A DNA stretch of 64,000 nucleotides from Cycas panzhihuaensis (lineage: Eukaryota > Cycadophyta). Below, piece by piece: positions 10,776 to 19,988 of the stretch. The position numbers and the translations under genes are program-made. The stretch's first letter is position 1; each line of letters begins with the position of its first letter. The notes under the pieces were generated by a model that was given only the letters and a program-made list of their open reading frames with translations, was not told the origin of the DNA and did not search any database. The stretch lies in NCBI GenBank assembly GCA_023213395.1, contig CM041465.1, positions 124,131,741-124,195,740 on the forward strand. Reading direction: 5' to 3'.

Positions 10776-12640
10776 TCTATCCTAGGTCAACAAAAAATGG
10801 TTGAGCATCCTTGCTTAAAAAAAAATCATTTTTTTTCAAAATTTTAGTTTGCTTTCCTCCTTCTCCAAATTAGGGTTGCTCTTGCAGTCTCAATGGCTTT
10901 GAGTAAATCTTCAATAATCTAGGTCAATGCGATGATTATTGGATCCCGCTCCTTGAGTTTTTCATGTAAAGTAGCAATTTTCGCCTTATATCCCCTTTCC
11001 ATGCCTTCCACAACTGAATGATCTGCTTACCTTTGCCCTCTAAGGGATTTTGTGGCTGAGAGGACCCTTCTCTTGGCCCAGTAACTATGGGGAATGGTGG
11101 CTCCATCTCCCATTCCTCAAGTGATGGTGTGGACTCTTTCTTCTGTCTTTGCTCATCTACATTTCACACTTTTCTCCTCCACCTATTTTGAACAAAGTGG
11201 GATGGGGTTGGCTGGTTTTTGTTGTACCCACTTTACAATCTTCATCATCTCTTTCCTTATCTTCCTCTTTATTTCTGTATCCTAAATGGCATTGGGGAAT
11301 ATAGTTACCCATTGTCTCATTACTAGTTCTCTTTATCGAATAGGTATTCGTGAAGGTTAGGCATCTAGACATTGATGGAGTAATATCACCAAAAGGAGTG
11401 ATGGGTGACGAAAGGAATGAATCTAAATCACCATGATTTATTGCCTTATATTGGTGACCAAGAACTCGCACCAATTAAGTTACACACTATCCCGAATTTG
11501 TGGTAGTATTGGCATCATTCTGCCAAGAATATAGATGTGTTTTTGTTTGGATAGGAATTTGGTGAATATCACTTTAACCATCCACTGCAATCACTCATCC
11601 CTAATATCAACAATATGGATGCCTCTTGAGAAAATTTGAGTAATTTCTTTGCATAATTCCCACACTCAAATCTCTCAATCTACTTCTAACCTCTTGGTGG
11701 ATGTTAGGATGTTCCCCTCCTTGGCAAGTCTTGTGATTGTATGAATCATGTTTGCATCAAGTCGTACTCACCCCATGTCCTTCTTTAGGACTACCAAAAT
11801 CTGGTCTATCATATTTGGATCCCAATACAATGGTGCCATATGAATATACTCACCTCATCTTGATCGTTTCACCTTACTTCAGAATGTGGCCGACATCCCC
11901 TCCAAGTCGGCCCTTACTTTTGGCAAATATGTCTCTTGAACACTTGTTGTCTTCATATTGATCCTATGAGTGAAACTAATGGAAAAATAACAACTGAATC
12001 TAATAAAATCAAGGTGAAATACAACGAAATTAACACTGGAAGAAGAAAACTTGAGTACATTCCTTGGTGAAATGCAATGTTGTTGCAATCTACTATATGC
12101 GTCCCGTGTGTTCGTTGCCAGAATGCATGAATTCCAGAGGACTATTGGGCTGAAATTTTGTTGGAATCCATCACACAATGCTTTCTCTTGACCACTTGAG
12201 GGCTTCTTCTCCACTAGATGAGAAGAATAGGGTATCCATTCATAGTAAATCTCATGCATTTTCATATACGTTCCTTCATCGAAATGCTAGCAGGAACACA
12301 TAGTGTAAAAGTTCATTATGCATTCTTCTAGCTCGTGCATTACTGTTCTCGTTCCATTTTGGAATGCATAGCATATTTTGAGGGAATGGCTACATAGATT
12401 TTTTTTCTTTTTTTTTTTGTTCAATAATAATATCCTTTTTTTCCATAACATCATATTTTCAATAATATCCCTCTCTCTCCCTTTTTCCATTTTATAATAT
12501 ATTTTGCCATATGCTTTTATCCATGATTTTGCTTAGATGTATGATTGAGTTATGGTTATTTTTTTCATTTTTCTTTTCTTTTAGCATTTTTACTTTTATG
12601 TACTAGGGTAGTATTGCATCCTTGGTACTAGGACAACCTT
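10776..12640 (-). other. G2 post-integrase region, possible remnant of a third ORF
   Basis: About 1.9 kb between the integrase end and the 3' LTR. Minus-strand open stretches exist at 12265-11879 (128 residues) and 11474-11157 (105 residues). Between them the frame can be followed through several stops (PLYWDPNMIDQILVVLKKD, GMMPILPQ-like). I do not recognise the product. Tat and Athila elements often carry an extra ORF here, so this may be its relic; no signal peptide or clear membrane segment supports an envelope-like protein. 10800-10850 is a poly-A/T-rich stretch, and 12390-12490 is T-rich. Confidence 0.45.
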
Positions 12641-12649
12641 GATTGTCCC

Positions 12650-13767
12650 CAACTTCAAGCAACACGATATGATACATCTAGTTGATTCTTGCTAGAAAAT
12701 ACCCTAGTGAAGATAGGGTTTCAACCTATTGCCATTCATTAATGTTGGCAGCTTCAATCCATCAATTTCCCTTAATTGAATAGAACCCTTCTCAAAAATC
12801 TTTTCCAATTCATATGGTCCTAGCCACCTCATTTTCAACTTCCTAAGATGGGTTCAAAACTTGCTAACGTAAAGCAACACCTAATCTCCTTTGGTGAACT
12901 GGAATGTTCTTAGATGGTAATTGTGTCATGCCTTTTGCCTTACTTTCTCAATATTTTGTGACCATTCTATTTTTTGTCAATCTTCTTCCAACTGTAGTAG
13001 TTACCATAATCTTTCTCAAATGGATTCAATGTCATCAAGTCGGCAGGTGAATGCTACTCTCAGGCTAGGAATCTGAAATTTTATCATAACGATTGCTTCA
13101 ACTCCGTATACCAACTTAAATGGAGTTTGCCCTATTGCTTATTTATATGTGGTGTGGAATTCCCACACCCCAAGAGTAACTTCTCTACCCAATCGGATCT
13201 CCCAACATCACACATTTTTCTCAAACAATTTCCAATATTTTTTTGGAACTCTATACTTGACCATTTGCTCATGGATAATATGGAGTTGATTTGTGGTGGT
13301 TGATCATAAATGTGGTTGTTAACTCACTGACAACATCATTAAAAAAATGAAACCCTTGATCACTTATTAATTCCAGGGGGCAACTGAATCTTGTGATGAT
13401 CACTTTGTAAAGGAATCTTGTTGTGCTTGTGGAATCTGCCTTCTAGAGTGATCGTGCTTCTGCCCATTACATTATATAGTCAATCGCAACCAGAATATAT
13501 CTTGTTTGCAAGCAACAAGTTGTTGGTCGAATAGGAGCCACAAAATCCAAGCCCCATTTCTCAAATGGTACTAGTAGTAACAGCGGGGTCAATCGCTGGA
13601 AATCCTATCGTCATGGTTTCCCTGTTCTTTGACATTGATTGCACATTTTAACCCACTGTTGAATATCCTCAAAAAGTGTTGGCCACCAAAATTCGGTTGT
13701 TAATACTTTCCTCCATGTATTCTTCACTCCAGTGTGGCCTCCTGCTATTCCCTCTTTGGCTTGGGTG
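12650..13767 (-). pseudogene. G2 integrase, broken
   Basis: Read on the minus strand: the H-H-C-C zinc-binding domain in GGHTGVKNTWRKVLTTEFWW and WVKMCNQCQRTGK (13760-13620), then WGLDFVAPIRPTT with the first catalytic aspartate and ELISDQGFHF with the second. ANGQVQSSKK follows, where the usual glutamate is lost. The C-terminal domain reads KMRWLGPYELEKIFEKGSIQ and LKLPTLMNGNRLKPYL (about 12840-12720). This G-P-Y type ending without a chromodomain fits Tat/Athila. Several stops are present. Copia A2 separates it from its RNase H at 27050. Confidence 0.8.
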
Positions 13768-14037
13768 TGTTAAACTTTATGTTTACATGTTAAGCCTATG
13801 TATTTTATTTTTCATGTATTATTTGTACTTTTGTACTTTAGGGGTGACTTATCACTTAAGTAATATAGTGCACACCCACATTCTTTCCTAGTGACACAAC
13901 GTTGTCACTAAAGGGTCAAATGGACCCCCATGTACTTTTGCTCACTTGAGAGCCCAAAAGGACACGTCCTACATGCAAGGCATGTACCTTGGATGTTTGA
14001 CACTTGTCAAACATCCAATGCCTTAGGTCTCTCCTTT
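13768..14037 (+). repeat. 5' LTR of A2, first part
   Basis: Begins TGTTAAACTTTATG and runs to the CCTTT duplication (14033-14037) created by A1. It contains the U3 palindrome with perfect 14 bp arms, TTGGATGTTTGACA, at 13989-14002 and 14005-14018. The second palindrome is damaged here (CACTTAAGTAATATAG). Confidence 0.93.
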
Positions 14038-14560
14038 TGTTAAACCTTATGTTTAAATGTTAAGTTAATGTACTTTTATTTTTCATGTAATATATGCACT
14101 TTTTACTTTAGGGGTGACTTATCACTTAAGTGATAAAGTGCACACCCACATTTTTTCTAGTGACACAACGTTGTCACTAAAGGGTCAAATGGACCCTCAT
14201 GCACTTTTGCTCACGTGAGAGCCCAAAGGAGACATGTCCAACATGCAAGGCATGTATCTTGGATGTTTGACACTTGTCAAACATCCAAGGCCTTAGGTCT
14301 CTCATTTCACTCTATATAATGAGACCTCTCCTCATTGTCTCACACAAGAGTTGGAGTTGTATTGTCATGCTATCAGTTTGCTAATCAAACTGTTTCTTCT
14401 TGGGAGGTTGGACCAATTCCAACTCCACATATTGGGTATCATTTTCTCTTGCTCCTATTTCTCTTTGTGTTCTTTATGCTTTCATGCTTTCATGCATTTG
14501 TAGTATTGTGCTTGTACTTATGATCTTGGGACTAATGTGGCCTAATGCCCTATTTTCACA
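14038..14560 (+). repeat. 5' LTR of A1
   Basis: A 523 bp LTR, TGTTAAACCTTATG...ATTTTCACA. The U3 palindrome has 15 bp arms at 14258-14272 and 14275-14289. The self-complementary TTATCACTTAAGTGATAA is at 14119-14136, and TATA-like TCTATATAATGAG at 14311-14323. The short open frames inside are incidental. Confidence 0.95.
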
Positions 14561-16521
14561 TTTGGTATCAGAGCTGAAAGGTCTCTGAACTTAGCTTGTT
14601 TAAGCACTATTAGTTTTTTATCTCTGTCATTTGTTTTTGAAATCTGTGCACTGGACTATCCTCTGTCCCTGCACTTGAAGAAGCCCATTTCTGTACACCA
14701 ACTCAGCAGGCTGTCCAAGTTCAACTCAGCATTGAGGAAATCAGTCTTCAGCAACTCCAGCTCAGTCAAGGCACTGCCAAGTCAGCAGGCTCCTGCCATC
14801 TCAGCACTCAAAGTGCCACATCATCACAGTGCACAACCAGCACATCATCCTGTCCAACCCAGCTGCTCTCTCATTGTTCAGCCTGCTGTCATTAGCACTC
14901 TGTCTGCTGAGTCACTGGCCATATTGCCAGCTCTTCACATCGCTAACTTCGGTTGTCTTTGAAGACCTGACCAACACTTTCCTTTGTCCAATCATCAGTG
15001 GACGGGCATCAAAGCCAAGGCATTCAAGCGCCAACTCGAAGTATTCCGGCTCATCACCGGCTCGGCTCATTAGCGGTACGCCCAACAAGATTCCTCATCT
15101 GAGTCTTCACTGACAACTCAGCACACATTTATTGCCAGCTCTTCACATCACTGCCAGCTCTTGTTTCAGAACTTATCTCTGTCTAGTCAGTACTGCCAGC
15201 TCACACAGTTGGCTGTCCAACTCAGCATCTTAAGGCGCCGGTATCCATCGGCTCGGTGAGAGTCAAGACCACTCAGGCGCCAACTCGGCCTCTCACGCCC
15301 AAGCACTGAGTTCAGATCATCGATCGGCAAGATTATCTCGCTCTACGGTCATCAAAGAGACAGATAACGGTCTTGAGTCGGACTTTCGGTATGCCAAATC
15401 AACACAGTATGCCCATTTCAAGATGGCTCCAGCCAACTCAGCATTCAACGATCCGATCAAGATATCTTGCCGGTATCGCCGCGATGCCGGCATTTCGATA
15501 TTAAAGAATGCTCATGTGAATCACCTTTTTTTTAAGGTTTTATGAGATTTTTTTTTTAAATTTCTCAAGGGGGGGAATCTTAAAAGACTTTAAGTCTTTA
15601 TAGCTGGGCTTACTTAAAATTTTTTTTTACAAACATTGGCAGTCTTGATTCTCAAAATACTTTTGTACTTACTACATTGTAAAGGTGAAGGAAATTATCA
15701 CCTAACTTCAGTTTTTTGGCACCTTGCATGGTGACCTTGGCCTTCTTAAGATCAAACAGGGAAGGTTCACTTAATAAAATCACAATTTTCTTGTTGGATT
15801 GTTGAGACATTTTAAGTCTCAACAATTGCAAGTGGAGTTTGTGTTGGAGCATTTCTTGAGTACACTTTTCTTGTGACTTCATCACTTCATCAGATTTTGA
15901 AGGTTAAAAGGAACCCTCTTTTGCTGTCATCAAAGGTTCCTTACATCATTTTCTTTTAAGTACTCAAAGTACTTTATCATTGTACTCAAGCATACATAGC
16001 ACCTCACTTGGATCATAAAGCACTTGAAATCTGTTTTGTGCTCATTCTTTGTAAGCCAAAAAGGCATAAAAAAAAAAAACAAAAAAATCCAAGTAAGAAG
16101 ATTCACTTAGACTTGTTTAAAAGTGAATTTAAAATATGTTGGAGAGGCTCGAAAAAGGTTCAAACCTTGCCTCTAAAGTAACCTTAAGCTTGGTGCATTC
16201 CCTAGGGGACCAACCGACCGTCAGTGGCTGCACGACAATTAAGGTTGCTTGAGGGAAAGGAGGTTCGAAAAGGGTGTTATTGGGGCTGTGAATCCCAGGG
16301 AAAGCATGGTACGTCCATGCAGATCAACCCTACCTGCTTTGTCCTAGATTTAACTTGGTCCAACTCAATAGCCAGAGTCCTCCACCTCTCTTCACCCCAC
16401 CGGTTGTTGGATCTTCTTGGAAAATCAGGACTGGTGGTGTTGTTTGAGGGTGGGTCTTAAGCGACGAAGCTTTGAAGTTTCCAAGTTATCTGCTAGCTTC
16501 AAGTGTTAATCAAGTGGAAAG
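14561..16521 (+). other. A1 leader with tRNA-Met primer site
   Basis: The primer site TGGTATCAGAGCT is at 14563-14575. From about 14640 to 15500 the leader is unusually GC-rich for this window and repeats the word CAACTCAGCA and close variants many times. Open frames here (such as 14675-14962) are rich in Ser, Pro, His and Gln and look like by-products of the repeated word. From 15530 to 16140 it is AT-rich with homopolymer runs. A block shared with A2, A3 and A4 starts at 16143. Confidence 0.75.
16144..16320 (+). promoter_or_regulatory. Conserved pre-gag hairpins of A1
   Basis: Two inverted repeats lie in a leader block conserved in A1-A4. At 16144-16173, GAGGC and GCCTC enclose AAGGTT-CA-AACCTT. 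At 16304-16320, GCATGG and CCATGC enclose TACGT. They sit 200-400 bases before gag, where retroelements often keep packaging or translation signals. The function is inferred from conservation only. Confidence 0.6.
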
Positions 16522-17340
16522 ATAGTTGCCATACATATGCTTAATGCATGTACCATAAGGCTAACGGGCAATCAAATTATCAAGAATGGAAAAGAATCAC
16601 AAAGAATCTCTTGATAATGAATGAGTTCTGGGGATATGTTTCTGGAAGAATCCCCAATCCTACACTTGTGGTTAATAATAATCAACCTGCGCCGGTGGAT
16701 GTTCAACTTATTCTTTGCATGGGAGGCCAAAGACGAAATTGCTTTGGCATTCATTCGTATGGTTGTGGACATAAATGTAGACCAAAATATTTCTTCTGCA
16801 CAATCTTCTAAAGAAGCATGGGACACATTGTCCTCTTTGTATGAAAGGCGAGATGAAGCTCGCATTTTGATGATAAAAGCAAAATTGTACTCCATCAAAT
16901 TTGTAAAGCCGATGTCGGCATTCTTGTCCTCCATTAAGGAGGTTTGTAATGAATTAACTACTTTAGGTAGTCCAGCCACAAGAGATGAATAGAACTTTGG
17001 CTAATAAAGCCAAAACAATGATGCATGCAAAAGGGCTTCCAAGAGCTTACTGGGTCGAAGCATTTCATACAGCTGCCTATGTGGCCAATTGAAGTCCTAC
17101 AACAGCAGTCACCGATATCACACCTGAGGAGGCATGGTCTGGAAAGAAGCCAACTATCAGCCATTTGAAGACATTCGGATGTACTGCGTATATGCACATA
17201 CCAGATCAACAAAGAACAAAGTTGGACAAACATAGCCTCAAATGCATCTTTGTAGGATATGCAATCCATAGCAAAGCCTACAAGTTGTATGATCCGCTTG
17301 AAGAAAAATGCATCTCTCAAGAGATGTAATCTTTGTTGAG
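16522..17340 (+). pseudogene. A1 gag fragment fused to integrase fragment
   Basis: The gag start is ATA at 16522-16524, where A3 has ATG (ATAGTTGCC versus ATGGCTGCC). Gag continues in broken frames to ERRDEARILMIKAKLYSIKF (about 16843-16902) and TLGSPATRDE (ending 16989). The very next residues are MNRTLANKAKTMMHAKG of integrase (from 16986 in another frame), which should be well over 1 kb away. The junction sits on a short shared ATGAA. The zinc knuckle, protease and the integrase catalytic D residues are absent. Integrase C-terminal sequence (FGCTAYMHIPDQQ, HSLKCIFVGYAIHSKAYKLY) follows. Confidence 0.88.
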
Positions 17341-18374
17341 GATGATCAAAAGAGTTGGATATGGCATCAATCCAACCCCCATTGACAAAGGGAAAAAGAT
17401 TGTTGAGGACTTCCCTTCCCTCAATCTTACACACCATGTTCTTCATCCGCACCTTCGTACATCTACTTCATCTTCATCTCGCTCCACTTGAACCTTCCAC
17501 TTCATCTTCTGCGCTCCTACACTTAGACGGAAGATATTGAGGTTCATGCCACATCATTTCGTGGTTACCTAAGTGGTACCTTCAAGCCAGACAGATGGTC
17601 ATATCATTGAAGGAAACGTCCATCAAAGTATCGCCAAAGAACAAACTTTGCACTTATGGTCAAGTGCTTTCTATTGATGAGCCTACTACCTTTGCAGAGG
17701 CTTCACAAAGTGATAGTTGGAAAGCTGCCATGGATGAGGAGCTTCAATCGATTCACAAGAATGGTACTTGGGACTTGGTCGAATTGCCTCCACACAAACA
17801 GGCAATCAGTTGTAAATGGGTCTACAAGACCAAATTCCATTCTGATGGGACACTCAAGCGACATAAAGCAAGACTTGTAGCAAAGGGGTTTAAACAAAAA
17901 GAAGGAATTGATTACGAGGAGACCTTTGCACCTGTAGCAAACATGAACACCATCAGACTTCTCCTGGCCTTAGCTGCACAATGCAAATGGGCCGTATATC
18001 AGATGGACGTGAAGAGCGCCTTCCTCAACGGCGATCTTCAAGAGGAGGTATACTTGGAGCAACCTCCTGGTTACAAGGAACAAGGCAAGGAGCATTTAGT
18101 ATGTCGCCTCAAGAAGGCTTTGTATGGCTTGAAGCAAGCTCCTAGGGCATGGTACGCAAAAATCGATGAATACTTTTTGAGACATGGGTTTCATCGATCC
18201 ACATCTGATCCAAACTTGTACATCAAACATGAACATCACCATGTCATTTATATTGCCTTGTATGTAGATGACTTAGTGATCACGGGTGATGACACTAAGC
18301 TCATCAATGTTCTCCAAGATGATTTGAAGAGAAGTTTTGAGATGGTGATCTTGGACTTCTCCATTATTTTCTAG
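17341..18374 (+). pseudogene. A1 reverse transcriptase
   Basis: The open frame 17595-18374 encodes 259 residues. It shows the usual copia RT start, WKAAMDEELQSIHKNGTWDL, then [53 protein letters not shown] and the catalytic YVDDLVITGDD (about 18259-18291). The active site looks intact. The frame then shifts after SFEM, so the C-terminus is broken. 17341-17594 is the decayed serine- and threonine-rich linker between integrase and RT. This is the longest open RT stretch among the plus-strand A copies. Confidence 0.88.
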
Positions 18375-19196
18375 GCTTTGAGGTATGGCGTGACGGGCTA
18401 TATCTTCGCTTTCCCAAGCAAAATATTCTTGGGACATCTTGCAGAGATTCGGGATGCACAATCGCAAGACGCGCCTACACCCATGGAGAAGCGGCACCAA
18501 GCTTTCTCTTAATGAGGAAGTCGAACCCAGATTCCACTCTCTATCGACAGTTGATTGGTAGCTTGATATATCTCACCAACACTCGTCCGGACATTTCATT
18601 TGCGCTGATTTGCTCTCGCTTCATGTCTCAACCCAATCAAGCATTGGCAAAGAAAACGCATACTCAAGTATATCAAAGGAACATTGCGGCTTAGACTTGA
18701 GTATGTACATAAGGAGAGCTTCACTTTGGAGGGTTTTCCGATTACGATTGGTGGATGCCGAGATAGCGGAGATCAACCTCGTGGATCTGCTTTTCCCTTG
18801 GTTCAAGATTGTTTCGTGGAGTTGCAAGAAGCAACCCAATGTTACCTTGTCCTCCACAGGCAGTACAAAGCCGCAATCGGTAGCCTTGTGAGGCTATCTG
18901 CCACGACGGATTCTTGGGGAGCTTGGACTTGGCAGGGGTCACCCCACCGGATACATTGCGACAATCAAAGTGTGCTCAAGTTAGCTAAGAATCCAGTCTT
19001 TCATGCGCGAACAAAACACATCGAGGTTCACCATCACTTCATCAGAGAACATGTTCAGAATGGTGAGATCAACCTCCAGTACAGACCTATAGAGGAGCAG
19101 ACAGCAGCCATCTTTACCAAACCTCTTGGTAGAGAAAAGTTTGTCAAATTCAGAGATGGTCTTGGTGTCCGACTTAACATTGTAAATGAAGGGGGG
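18375..19196 (+). pseudogene. A1 RT C-terminus and RNase H, broken
   Basis: Several frames are needed: YRQLIGSLIYLTNTRPDISFA (18540s), SWSCKKQPNVTLSST (about 18807-18857) and, from 18920 on, IHCDNQSVLKLAKNPVFHAR, TKHIEVHHHFIREHV and IFTKPLGREKFVKFRDGLGV. These are standard copia RNase H motifs. Small deletions and frameshifts break the ORF. The polypurine tract is 19185-19196, ending GGGGGG next to the 3' LTR. Confidence 0.85.
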
Positions 19197-19720
19197 TGTT
19201 AAACCTTATGTTTAAATGTTAAGTTAATGTACTTTTATTTTTCATGTAATATATGCACTTTTTACTTTAGGGGTGACTTATCACTTAAGTGATAAAGTGC
19301 ACACCCACATTCTTTCTAGTGACACAACGTTGTCACTAAAGGGTCAAATGGACCCTCATGCACTTTTGCTCACATGAGAGCCCAAAAGGACACATGTCCA
19401 ACATGCAAGGCATGTATCTTGGATGTTTGACACTTGTCAAACATCCAAGGCCTTAGGTCTCTCATTTCACTCTATATAATGAGACCTCTCCTCATTGTCT
19501 CACACAAGAGTTGGAGTTGTATTGTCATGCTATTAGTTTGCTAATCAAACTGTTTCTTCTTGGGAGGTTGGACCAATTCCAACTCCACATATTGGGTATC
19601 ATTTTCTCTTGCTCCTATTTCTCTTTGTGTTCTTTATGCTTTCATGCTTTCATGCATTTGTAGTATTGTGCTTGTACTTATGATCTTGGGACTAATGTGG
19701 CCTAATGCCCTTTTTTCACA
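19197..19720 (+). repeat. 3' LTR of A1
   Basis: A 524 bp LTR, nearly identical to 14038-14560. Palindrome arms are at 19418-19432 and 19435-19449. It is followed by the CCTTT duplication and then the rest of the A2 LTR. Confidence 0.95.
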
Positions 19721-19988
19721 CCTTTCACTCTATATATTGAGACCTCTCCTCATTGTTCTTATATAGAGTTGGAGCTATATTGTTATGCTGCCAATTTGCT
19801 AATCAAACTGCTATTCATTTGGAGGTTGGACCAATTCCAACTCCTCATCTTTGGTATCATTTTTGCTCTCTCTTCATGCTTGATCTTGCTCATATTTTCA
19901 TTCTTAGTCTAGTTTATTTGCTTTCTAGAACTAAAGTGAATATAGCTTCTAGATCTTGGGATTGTAAGGCCATTTGGCCATTTCTACA
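19721..19988 (+). repeat. 5' LTR of A2, second part
   Basis: Resumes the LTR broken at 14037, starting with the second CCTTT. TATA-like TCTATATATTGAG is at 19731-19743. It ends GGCCATTTCTACA, and the primer site TGGTATCATAGC (tRNA-Met type, one change) follows at 19991. Confidence 0.92.

Larger units (their letters stand above)
14038..19720 (+). mobile_element. Copia A1, internally deleted, inside the A2 LTR
   Basis: LTRs 14038-14560 and 19197-19720 differ at only about six positions by eye. The CCTTT duplication is exact (14033-14037 and 19721-19725). It is therefore the youngest large insertion in its nest. Gag is fused directly to the middle of integrase: the zinc knuckle, protease and most of integrase are missing, while RT and RNase H remain. 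With the gag start codon also lost, it is non-autonomous. Confidence 0.93.

Noticed and set aside
11157-12265. Envelope-like gene in G2
   Set aside because: No signal peptide, cleavage site or convincing membrane segment in the broken frames; left as an unknown post-integrase region.
14335-14588. Short ORFs inside copia A LTRs (also 322-579, 19560-19766, 35663-36070, 41122-41524)
   Set aside because: They occur only because the LTRs are repeated, start in U3 or U5 without context, and differ in length between copies.
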